Origin: B10-G9 sp963712165
GTDB lineage: Bacteria > Chloroflexota > Anaerolineae > Anaerolineales > UBA11858
Reading direction: 5' to 3'
NCBI GenBank assembly: GCA_963712165.1
Contig: CAVQGY010000001.1
Coordinates: forward strand, 1 to 64,000
Length of the DNA stretch: 64,000 nt
Shown here: in pieces, positions 8,126 through 16,328 of the stretch
Layout of the letters: the number at the start of each line of letters is the position of its first letter
Position numbering within the stretch: the stretch's first letter is position 1
Program-made: the position numbers and the translations under genes
The notes under the pieces: model-generated
What the model was told of the DNA's origin: nothing
What the model saw: the letters and a program-made list of their open reading frames with translations, nothing else
The model's database searches: none

Positions 8126-8820
8126 TCGAAATTCAGCTCCTGTTCGTCATCGGTAACATCCAGTTCCTTCATCTCACCTGTTGCGACATAAATAGCGCGC
8201 TCACAGATATTTGTCACTCGATCTGCCATACGCTCTAGATTATGGGCTGCCCAGATCAGAAGATTGGATTGATCCATTATGGTGGGATCTGCGCTTAACT
8301 CGGAAAAAATTGTCTGATTGATCCGGTTGTACAGAATATCGACTTGATCATCCTCTCCGGGTATGCTCCCAGCGCTTTTTGCATCCGCTTTGACAAATGC
8401 GCCCATGGCCCGGTGCAGCATATCCGTGGCCAATTCAGACATTCGGACCAGGTCCGCCAATACCGATGGTGGGGGATTCCATTTGATCATCACGCAAATT
8501 CGGGCTATACCTTTCGCATAGTCACCCATGCGCTCCAGCTCTGTCGCGATCTCTAAAACAGAGGCAATGATCCTTAAATCCCTCGCCATAGGCTGCTGGG
8601 TCGCGATCAAGATCAAGCTTGTATTCTCTATTTCAAAGCGCTTTTGATTGATGAGTTGATCTGATTTGTAGATCTTACGCGCTTCATCGGCTTTTTGCTC
8701 ATTCAAGGCTTTGACCGCCTTTATTGTGATTTCTTCTACCATGCTGCTCAATACTAAAATCTGATCTAATAAATCTTGGGTTTGTCGATCAAGGCTCTCA
8801 CGAGTAGAAATAATGGACAT
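8122..8820 (-). CDS. phoU: phosphate signalling protein PhoU
   Basis: A 232-residue all-helical protein made of two three-helix PhoU repeats; it links Pst transporter state to the PhoR kinase and keeps the regulon off when phosphate is plentiful. Conserved metal-binding pieces are visible: ATELERMGDYAKGIAR in repeat one and NLERMADRVTNICERA in repeat two. GGAGG lies 6-7 bases before the ATG. It sits 20 bp after pstB and overlaps arsC by 4 bp. Confidence 0.95.
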   Translation of the reverse strand: MSIISTRESLDRQTQDLLDQILVLSSMVEEITIKAVKALNEQKADEARKIYKSDQLINQKRFEIENTSLILIATQQPMARDLRIIASVLEIATELERMGDYAKGIARICVMIKWNPPPSVLADLVRMSELATDMLHRAMGAFVKADAKSAGSIPGEDDQVDILYNRINQTIFSELSADPTIMDQSNLLIWAAHNLERMADRVTNICERAIYVATGEMKELDVTDDEQELNFE

Positions 8821-8840
8821 GATATACCTCCACTAGCAGG

Positions 8841-9626
8841 TTATCCGAACCTGCCGGTTATGTAGTCTTCAGTTTTCTGTTTTTGAGGATTGGTGAAGAT
8901 CTTATCTGTGGGGCCGTACTCTTCAAGGATACCTGCCCGATTTTCTCCCAGGTTGAAGAAAGCAGTAAAATCCGATACTCTGGCTGCTTGCTGCATATTA
9001 TGAGTAACAACAACAATAGTATAGTTTTTTGCCAACTCTCGCATCAGCTCTTCAATTCTTAGTGTAGCAATTGGATCAAGGGCAGAGGCGGGTTCATCCA
9101 TCAGGATCAGATCAGGTTTAACGGCAATCGCGCGAGCAATGCATAAGCGCTGCTGCTGTCCTCCTGAGAGCGATAGGCCATTCTGGTCCAGTTTGTCCTT
9201 CACCTCAATCCACAAAGCGGCATCTTTTAAAGACTGCTCGACCAATTGATCGAGGTTCCCCTGGTAACCGTTGATCTTTGCTCCCCAGGCAACATTATCG
9301 TAAATGCTTTTAGGAAAAGGATTTGGTTTTTGAAAGACCATCCCAATTCTACGGCGTACTTCTACTGGATCGACATCATCGTCATAGATATTCTTGCCCT
9401 GGTACAGCACTTCACCTTCAGCCCAGGCAGTCGGGACCAGCTCGTTCATCCTGTTGAATGCGCGCAGCATTGTGCTCTTGCCGCAGCCAGAAGGCCCGAT
9501 AATCGCTGTGATCTTGTTTTGGGGTATCTTGAGATTGACGTCCTTGACAGCCAGAAAATCGCCATAATAGATATTCAGATTCCGGGCTTGAATGGCATGT
9601 TTTCCATTTTTATCTGTTATTGTCAT
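8841..9626 (-). CDS. pstB: phosphate ABC transporter ATP-binding protein
   Basis: A 261-residue ATPase of the high-affinity phosphate importer. Walker A is GPSGCGKST (44-52), the signature is LSGGQQQRLCIARA and Walker B is DLILMDEPASALDP. FQKPNPFPKSIYDNV is the PstB-specific Q-loop region. The switch His is in VVVTHNMQQAARVSD. It lies between pstA and phoU in the usual order. Confidence 0.97.
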   Translation of the reverse strand: MTITDKNGKHAIQARNLNIYYGDFLAVKDVNLKIPQNKITAIIGPSGCGKSTMLRAFNRMNELVPTAWAEGEVLYQGKNIYDDDVDPVEVRRRIGMVFQKPNPFPKSIYDNVAWGAKINGYQGNLDQLVEQSLKDAALWIEVKDKLDQNGLSLSGGQQQRLCIARAIAVKPDLILMDEPASALDPIATLRIEELMRELAKNYTIVVVTHNMQQAARVSDFTAFFNLGENRAGILEEYGPTDKIFTNPQKQKTEDYITGRFG

Positions 9627-9702
9627 GAGATAATTCCTTCAATTTCTTCAAAGAGTAGAGATCGCTCAGTACGATGATTCTTTTTTATTTTTGATGATCC
9701 AG

Positions 9703-10962
9703 CTATTCTTTTGAACTGTATTTATTGCGAAGCAGGACTGCTATAGCATTCATAGTTAGTAATAGAACTAATAAAACCAGGATCGCTGCCGCAGCAATAT
9801 TACGGAACTCATCCTGCGGTCGCGAAGTCCATTGATAGATCTGGATGGGCAGGGTTGTGAACTTTGAAAAAGGACCATCAGGGTCAAATGTGATGAAGGT
9901 AGAAGCTCCCACCACAACCAGGGGAGCTGTTTCACCGATGGCCCGGGAAACTGCTAGAATCGTCCCGGTCAGTATGCCGGAAATGGCATTGGGCAGAACG
10001 TGGTGCCAGACGGTTTGCCAGCGTGTAGCCCCGATACCGTAGCTGGCCTGCCGCAAAGAGTTGGGCACGGCTTTGAGGGCTTCCTGCCCGTTGATAATGA
10101 TGATGGGCAGGATCAGCAAGCCCAGGGTCATTCCTGCAGAGAGGATCGTCCTTCCATTGGCGGTTGTAGGATCAACCAGTCCAAATATTGCACCGCTGGT
10201 GACCTTTTCCAATGCCCGCACGAATATCGCCAGGCCCAAGATACCGTAGATGATGGAAGGTACGCCTGCCAGGTTATTGATGTTGGTCTGGATCAGACGG
10301 TTGATTTTGGTGTCATTGGCGTATTCTTCGAGATAGATCGCTGCCCCAACTCCCAAGGGAAATGCAAATAGGATCGTGATCAGGATGGTCCACAAGGATC
10401 CCAGGATCGCTGTTCTCACCCCGGCTTTTTCGGGTTCAGGTGATTGGGGTGTGACGATAAACGATCCGCTCACCCAGGATTTGAAAGTTACTGTAGATTC
10501 CGGGTAATTTTCAGCAGCTGCGGAAAAAACTTGGTTCTTATGAAAGATGGATTCAGTCAATGACCAAGTATCCACAATTGTGGGATTTACAACCCGCTCA
10601 ATGACCAGATCGTATACCTCTTCGCGACTGCGCTCTTCCCAGGAGGATTCGCTCTCCAGCCGACGCAGCAAGCCTGCTGAAAGGTGCTGATTTAATATCC
10701 AGACCAGATCGGTCTGGTGCAGCTGTTCAAGGGAAATTTCGTTAATGGCCAGTTCTTCCGGGTTGATTTCATTTATTACTGCAACGTAGCCAAATGCTAA
10801 ATCAATCACATTAAAGAGCAGAGTGATCAAGGCCACAATTCCGATCAAAGTCGATACCTGGAAGATCAATCGCCAAACACGACCTGTCCGGTGCCTCACC
10901 GCAAGGTTGGATCGAAACTCATTAGTTTGATTTGAGGAATTGCCGAATGCTTGCCCGGTCAT
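9703..10962 (-). CDS. pstA: phosphate ABC transporter permease PstA, with extracytoplasmic insertion
   Basis: Inner-membrane permease of the phosphate importer. At 419 residues it is much longer than the usual 280-300. After the first membrane segment (about 32-60) there is a hydrophilic stretch of some 120 residues (about 65-185, e.g. LLRRLESESSWEERSREEV) before the conserved permease core. The core begins near AILGSLWTILI and contains the EAA-type loop EALKAVPNSLRQASYGIGAT and AISRAIGETAPL-like sequence. It overlaps pstC by ATGA. The insertion is probably outside the membrane; its purpose is unknown. Confidence 0.93.
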   Translation of the reverse strand: MTGQAFGNSSNQTNEFRSNLAVRHRTGRVWRLIFQVSTLIGIVALITLLFNVIDLAFGYVAVINEINPEELAINEISLEQLHQTDLVWILNQHLSAGLLRRLESESSWEERSREEVYDLVIERVVNPTIVDTWSLTESIFHKNQVFSAAAENYPESTVTFKSWVSGSFIVTPQSPEPEKAGVRTAILGSLWTILITILFAFPLGVGAAIYLEEYANDTKINRLIQTNINNLAGVPSIIYGILGLAIFVRALEKVTSGAIFGLVDPTTANGRTILSAGMTLGLLILPIIIINGQEALKAVPNSLRQASYGIGATRWQTVWHHVLPNAISGILTGTILAVSRAIGETAPLVVVGASTFITFDPDGPFSKFTTLPIQIYQWTSRPQDEFRNIAAAAILVLLVLLLTMNAIAVLLRNKYSSKE

Positions 10963-11921
10963 TCGTAAACCTCCCTGAACCGGCGCACGATCCGCTGGCT
11001 GAATATATTAAGGCTTAGCGTGATAAAGAAGAGGAATAGGCCGATCGCAAAGATACTGTTGTAGTCAATCGAATCGTAGCTCAAGTCCCCACCACTGATC
11101 CTGACAATATGCCCGGTCATGGTCTCGGCTGGACGGAAGGGATTGATCGTGAAATTCGGGCCTGCACCGGCAGCGATGGCGACGATCATGGTTTCACCGA
11201 TGGCGCGGGAAATGGCAACGATAAAAGCGGCCGCGATCCCAGAGAATGCCGCAGGGACAACGACCTTTATTGCAGTCTCGATCTTTGTTGCTCCCAGGCC
11301 GTAGGATGCTTCGCGGAGTGATCGAGGAACCGCGCTGAGAGCATCTTCACTCATCGAACTGACCATGGGAATGATCAGGATGCCGATCACAATCCCGGCG
11401 GACGCGGTGTTGTAAATTTCAACCACGTCTCTACCGAGAAAGGAACGAAGCAGGGGAGTAATGAAGGTTAATGCAAAATAGCCATATACAACGGTTGGAA
11501 TCCCAGCCAGAACCTCCAGGATCGGCTTGAGGAAATTCCTGGCTTTGATGGATGCATATTCAGACAAATAGATCGCCGTACTCAGGCCGATGGGGAGGGC
11601 GACCAGCATAGCAATCGACGAGGTCATCAAGGTGGCACTGAGAAGTGGCAGGATACCGAAATTGCCAATTTGAGGATTCCATTTGGTATGGAATAAGAAA
11701 TCCAGAAATGAAATCTGGGAAAAGAAATTCAAGGCTTCTTTTCCCAGTTCGTAGACAATGCCCAGGGTCGTAAGAATTGAAATACCAGCGGCAAAAAATA
11801 AAAAGACCTGGATGATATTCTCGCCAAGGCGAAAACGTTTATTGAGATTCGGCGACGGATTTGCGCTGGCGTTGATCAGCGGCTCTGTGATTTTTTGTTC
11901 TGCTTCAATCTTATGGGGCAT
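10959..11921 (-). CDS. pstC: phosphate ABC transporter permease PstC
   Basis: A 320-residue inner-membrane permease with about six membrane segments and a cytoplasmic N-terminus of some 35 residues. The EAA-type loop is SEDALSAVPRSLREASYGLGATK, and ISRAIGETMIVAIAAG is the signature of this permease pair. It pairs with PstA. It begins about 100 bp after pstS and after a strong hairpin, which suggests lower expression than the binding protein. Confidence 0.95.
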   Translation of the reverse strand: MPHKIEAEQKITEPLINASANPSPNLNKRFRLGENIIQVFLFFAAGISILTTLGIVYELGKEALNFFSQISFLDFLFHTKWNPQIGNFGILPLLSATLMTSSIAMLVALPIGLSTAIYLSEYASIKARNFLKPILEVLAGIPTVVYGYFALTFITPLLRSFLGRDVVEIYNTASAGIVIGILIIPMVSSMSEDALSAVPRSLREASYGLGATKIETAIKVVVPAAFSGIAAAFIVAISRAIGETMIVAIAAGAGPNFTINPFRPAETMTGHIVRISGGDLSYDSIDYNSIFAIGLFLFFITLSLNIFSQRIVRRFREVYE

Positions 11922-11953
11922 GATCTGATCCCTTCCTGATAAAAAAGAATGAG

Positions 11954-11991
11954 GAGCACAAGAGATTAGTGAACGATCATCTCTTGTGCTC
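11954..11991 (-). terminator. hairpin between pstS and pstC
   Basis: A 13-bp perfect stem (GAGCACAAGAGAT / ATCTCTTGTGCTC) with a 12-nt loop. On the minus strand it is followed after a few bases by TTCTTTTTTATC. It probably acts as a partial terminator or a 3' stabiliser that raises pstS message over pstCAB. Confidence 0.65.
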
Positions 11992-12026
11992 TTCTGATTT
12001 TTGCTGTTTTACTTAGCGATATCTGC

Positions 12027-13067
12027 TTACTCCATCGCATCAAGCCAGTTTTGCATGGACAATTCCAGCGCGGCCTCGCTTGAGGGGAAATAGCCGACAT
12101 CGACGATCTCTTCATTGACATAGGTCAGGAAGAAGTTGATGTAGGCTGCTACCTGGGGTTTCTCCTGCATGATGGATGCGTCGGAGTAGATAAAGAGCGG
12201 TCGTGCCAGGGGGTATTCGTTGCTGTCAACGGTTGCTGCTGATGGCTCGATACCTTCGATGGAGAGCACATTGAGCGTATCGGCGTTTTCAGCATAATAA
12301 GCGTAGCCGAAGAAACCTACCGCGTATGGACTGCCCAAGATCCCCTGGACCAGCACGTTGTCGTCCTCAGAAAGGTTGAGTTCAGAAGCACTGAGGATGG
12401 GTGTCTCATCGTTATCAAAGACCTCTTCTACGAAATAGTCGAACGTGCCGCTGTCGGTTCCAGGGATATAGCGAACAATCGGTTCAGTAGGCCAGTCTGC
12501 ATTGACATCGGCCCAGGTTTCAGCTGTGGAAAAGATTGCTGCCAGTTCTTCGAATGTCACGCTGGTGAGGAAATCATTTTCCTGGCTGACAGTAACTGCC
12601 AGAGCGTCGGTGCCAACCCGGAACTCGATCGGGGTGCGGCCGATTGAGGCGCAGGACTCAATTTCGCTGTCTTTGATGGGGCGGGAAGCATTGGATACAT
12701 CAGTTTCTCCAGTTACACAAAAACGTTCAAAACCGCCTCCTGAACCAATGGAGTCGATTGTGATCTGTCCGGAAAAACCTTCGTCCTGGAAACGAGCTGC
12801 CATGACTTCAGCCAGGGGGAAAACAGTGGAGCTGCCCGCTGAGATCACATCGCCAGAAACTGCTAGAGGATCAACCATCGGAAGCATGCCCCCGTCAGCT
12901 GGATCTGATTCAGAAGTCTCGCTTTCCTCAGCTTCAGTTGCTGCAGTTTGCGGAGCGGAAGTTGATTCCACTTGTGGCTCTGCAACAGTTGCCTGGGTAC
13001 CACAAGCCGTGAGCATCAGGGCTGATAAAATCAGCAGGGATAAGATTGGATAGACTTTTTGTTGCAT
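12027..13067 (-). CDS. pstS: phosphate-binding lipoprotein PstS
   Basis: The 346-residue extracytoplasmic phosphate receptor of the Pst importer. A lipoprotein signal peptide ends in LMLTAC (Cys22), followed by a Ser/Thr/Glu-rich linker to about residue 60. Phosphate-binding features are present: ISAGSSTVFPLAE, SIGSGGGFERFC, SNASRPIK and GTDSGTFDYF. AAGGAG precedes the ATG by 7 bases. The upstream region holds a multi-unit Pho box. Confidence 0.96.
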   Translation of the reverse strand: MQQKVYPILSLLILSALMLTACGTQATVAEPQVESTSAPQTAATEAEESETSESDPADGGMLPMVDPLAVSGDVISAGSSTVFPLAEVMAARFQDEGFSGQITIDSIGSGGGFERFCVTGETDVSNASRPIKDSEIESCASIGRTPIEFRVGTDALAVTVSQENDFLTSVTFEELAAIFSTAETWADVNADWPTEPIVRYIPGTDSGTFDYFVEEVFDNDETPILSASELNLSEDDNVLVQGILGSPYAVGFFGYAYYAENADTLNVLSIEGIEPSAATVDSNEYPLARPLFIYSDASIMQEKPQVAAYINFFLTYVNEEIVDVGYFPSSEAALELSMQNWLDAME

Positions 13068-13094
13068 TTATTCTCCTTAGAAATAATCAAGTTA

Positions 13095-13184
13095 TTTATA
13101 GATTCGAGTTTAGCATTTCTTGGTTAACAACCCCTGCTTGTTGTGTGAACAGTTGGTAAGCATTTTGTTAACAGGTGTTTAACA
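13095..13184 (-). promoter_or_regulatory. Pho-box array and promoter of pstS
   Basis: On the minus strand, 11-bp units follow one another without a gap: TGTTAAACACC (13184-13174), TGTTAACAAAA (13173-13163), TGCTTACCAAC (13162-13152), TGTTCACACAA (13151-13141). After one non-matching register comes TGTTAACCAAG (13129-13119). The -10 candidate TATAAA is at 13100-13095, so the last unit occupies the -35 position. PhoB-family regulators bind 11-bp direct repeats in this way. Confidence 0.8.
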
Positions 13185-13250
13185 AAGAAAATACCTGCTT
13201 GGATGCAGGTATTTATGCGGGTAATTACTTGATTGCTCTAATTCTCTTGT

Positions 13251-15030
13251 TTAGGGATCAGTTGGTTGGATGGGAATTGAAAAGAAAAATGAACTGCCTT
13301 TACCTGGGGTGCTTTCAGCCCAGATTTGACCTCCATGTACCTCAACAAGATGCCTGGCTATGGCTAACCCTAAGCCAGTTCCTTTATCTGTTCGGGCAGG
13401 ATCTGTTTTATAAAAACGTTCAAATATTCTCTGAAGATCAGACGCTGGAATCCCTACCCCCGTGTCTTTGACAGTAAAGAGGACCCTCTCAGTTTCATGA
13501 TGCGCGGACAATATCACCTCTCCTCCTTCTGGTGTAAACTTTATCGCATTGTGAAGAAGGTTTACAAAAACCTGGCCCAGGCGGGGCTTATCTGCCAAAA
13601 TTCGGGGAAGTTTCTTCTGATAATCAAGAACGATGGTGATCCCCTTGCGTTCAGCCTGAGCACCAAGGCGTTCCTTGGCCTCGACAAGTAGTTTCTTGGG
13701 AGACACGGACTTAAATTTCAGTGGGACTTGACCAGATTCGATTCTGGATAGCTCAAGGAGTTCCGATACCATATGGGTCATGGCATCCACCTCTGTCTCT
13801 ATTCTATATAAAAATCTTTGGGCAGTTGGTGGATCTTCCAGCGCACCGGATTGCAGTGTTTCAGTCAGGGCTTTTAAGGAAGCCCAAGGGTGTGCGTAAT
13901 TCGTGGGAAATATTGCTGATAAAATCGCGACGGATAGTTTCTAATTTACGGATTCGGGTAAGGTCCTGGAAAAGCATCAATACATGCCCTGGCAGATCTA
14001 AACCCAGAGGTATTGCGATGGAGTTGATCAACATGCCTGATCGGGGAAGCTCGATCGTGGTCGATTGGACTTCTTGAGTGTCTGCGCACTGCCTCCAAAT
14101 TTCGATCAACTCATGCTGGCGGAGAACCAAAGCGAGAGAGGGTTTCGGAGATGATTCTTCAGGCGGGGGAAACATAATCTTTGAAGCTCTGTTCATCAGG
14201 ATCACGTTTCCATTTTCGTCTGTTATCAAAACGCCGTCTGTCATCTGGCGAAGGATGGCGTTCGAAGTAGATCGTTCATTTCGCAAGGATTGGATCTGGA
14301 ATTGGAGTTTTTCTACCAGAGTGTTGAAAGCCCTGGTGAGTTGCCGTACTTCCTGCCCGTGCTGAATTGGCAGGGAAGATATTTGCTCCAGCTCTGCCAT
14401 GTTCTCTGCTTCCTGAGTCAAGTCGCGGATTGGTTTGGTCCCCAGGGTGGCGATAATGAAACCGAGAGCCGCCGCAATGCCAGCAGCTGCCAGCGACGCG
14501 AAAAAGATTGTTTGGCGGAGCTGGTTACGGGATTCAATGACCTCTTCTAAAGGCAGGGCCAGACGGGAGAATCCCAGCTGTTCTCCAGCGACGGAAATGG
14601 GCACAGCTACATACAGCATATCAAACTTGACTGTCTCGCTGTACCGCTGGCTGCTTCCGACCCCGTTGCTGCGAGCTTCCTGTATTTCAGGCCGGTTGAG
14701 ATGGTTTTCCATCTCTGCGGCATCAAGATCGGATTCCCCCAATACCACGCCCTCATTATCAATGATGGTTACACGGGCCCCTGTTATTGATGAAAATCGC
14801 CTGGCTTGATCTGATAAATCCCCTTTCTCCGGACCTTCCATTAAATTTACAGCCAGGATTTCACTAATGATCTGGCTGTTCTCGGTCAGTCTCGTTTCCA
14901 GAGACCTCAGCTGAGTTTGAAATGAGATCTCGCTCAGATAAATGCCCAGGCCAATAAAGCTGAGCATGGTTATCACGGTGAATGGAAGAAGGATTCGCCA
15001 GCGGATACTTGAGAACATGTTAACCTTCAA
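13251..15030 (-). pseudogene. phoR: phosphate sensor histidine kinase PhoR, one-base frameshift
   Basis: Membrane sensor kinase of the phosphate regulon, about 593 codons if the frame is restored. The first part (15030-13861) has two membrane segments (about 10-30 and 170-195), a HAMP region, a PAS-like region and the H-box FISNISHELRTPL with His376, then goes out of frame and stops at SPD. The second part continues in the next frame as SLKALTETLQSG, then VSELLELSRIESGQ, N-box NLLHNAIKFTPEGG and GVGIPASDLQRIFERFY/GTGLGLAI. An extra G in the minus-strand GGG (plus-strand CCC at 13883-13885) accounts for it. Both halves are otherwise intact, so a sequencing error or a recent or reversible mutation is more likely than old decay. 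It overlaps phoB by 11 bp. Confidence 0.85.
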
Positions 15031-15724
15031 AACGGTAGCCCATTCCCCTCACAGTGACAATGCGTTTGGGATCGGATGGATCACGCTCGATCTTCTCGCG
15101 CAGCCAGCGGATATGGACATCCACAGTCCGGCTGCCACCGCTGTAATCCCATCCCCAAACCTGTTCCAGGAGATGATCCCGCGAAAGGACCTGACCTTGA
15201 TGTTCCATCAAATACTGCAGTAGATTGTATTCCAGGGGTTTCATTATTAGTGGTTTGTTATTAAGGAAAGCCTCACCTCTGTGTAGATCCATCCTCAGAT
15301 CACCAAAGATCAGCGTTGGGGTGGTTTGATCCTGAGGGGAGTTCAACTCCTCCTCTAGTAAGCGGACTCGTCGGAATTGTGCTTTCACACGGGCCAGAAG
15401 TTCCCGCATCGAAAAGGGTTTCACGAGGTAATCATCAGCGCCGATCTCTAAACCAAGCACGCGGTCGATCTCGGCATCCCGGGCAGTGAGCATGATGATC
15501 GGGGTATTCATTTTTTGCCGTAAGATGCGGGTGATCTCAAGGCCATCCAGACCGGGAAGCATGATATCCATCAGGATCAGGTCAGGTTGAATTTCCCGTG
15601 CCACATCCAGTGCTTTAATGCCATCACCTTCAACTGTGACTTGATAGCCGGCATTTTCCAGGTTGTAAGATAAAGTTTCCTGGAGAGTGATTTCATCTTC
15701 TACAATTAATATCTTCTTTACCAT
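15020..15724 (-). CDS. phoB: phosphate response regulator PhoB
   Basis: A 234-residue OmpR/PhoB-type response regulator. The receiver domain has the acidic pair EDE (9-11), phospho-acceptor Asp53 (LILMDIMLPG) and Lys102 (YLVKPF). The C-terminal winged helix (about 130-232) ends in RTVDVHIRWLREKIE and VRGMGYRFEG. It is first in the unit and presumably binds the 11-bp boxes before pstS. A possible extended -10 (TGC-TATACT, minus strand, near 15755-15763) lies upstream. Confidence 0.95.
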   Translation of the reverse strand: MVKKILIVEDEITLQETLSYNLENAGYQVTVEGDGIKALDVAREIQPDLILMDIMLPGLDGLEITRILRQKMNTPIIMLTARDAEIDRVLGLEIGADDYLVKPFSMRELLARVKAQFRRVRLLEEELNSPQDQTTPTLIFGDLRMDLHRGEAFLNNKPLIMKPLEYNLLQYLMEHQGQVLSRDHLLEQVWGWDYSGGSRTVDVHIRWLREKIERDPSDPKRIVTVRGMGYRFEG

Positions 15725-15888
15725 AAATGCTCAGGAATTATTTTTATCAAAAGAAGTATAGCACAGCGGAGGATAGGTGATGATGACTCTCCGGTCATCT
15801 GTTTAGTTGCATTGACCAGAAATCAGCAAGGATACTGAGTGAGGCTTAGATGCGGTTATTTCAATCCGCACAAATACTTAAAGAAAAC

Positions 15889-16153
15889 GAGCCGCCAAAC
15901 CAGTTATACCGTGTGACAAATTCTCGGTGCAATTTCGGTGCAATCAGCGTGGAAAAGATGGAAATTATGGACTCAATGGACAATCTTGAGTTGACCCCAT
16001 CGAGAGGATGGACAGAAATTACCCCCATAAACGCTGTGTTCAGTCACCCCATCGGATTCGAAGTCAGACGCCTGTTCTGAGCCTATCGATTTCGCTCCGC
16101 TTCACTCAAGATAAATTAGTCGAAGAGCTATATCCATTGAGCTAGGGGTGTGT
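15889..16153. repeat. mosaic repeat copy R3
   Basis: Head GAGCCGCCAAACCAGTT at 15889 (preceded by AAAGAAAAC as in R2). GGTGCAAT units lie at 15926 and 15937, 11 bp apart. The block shared with R1 and R2 follows, then the antisense tRNA-Arg-like segment. This is split in its D-arm by about 50 bp containing TTCGCTCCGCTTCACTC. The R1/R2 right-hand segment is absent. Confidence 0.8.
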
Positions 16154-16328
16154 ACGTAAAACTTTTATACACCAGGATTATTTTTCTTCAAATCCAGGCA
16201 CCCTTCATTCATTTTATTAAGAGTGGAACGAATTTAATTATTGGGTTTTTTTCAAGCGCTTGCCCCGTGGTGAACTTTTATGGATCAGGCAGCGGATTTG
16301 GAACAAGAAGGCTGGCAAACCTGGAGTA

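Noticed and set aside
13175..13471. Plus-strand 98-codon ORF over the pstS promoter and the phoR end
   Set aside because: It runs antisense to conserved kinase sequence and across the Pho-box array.
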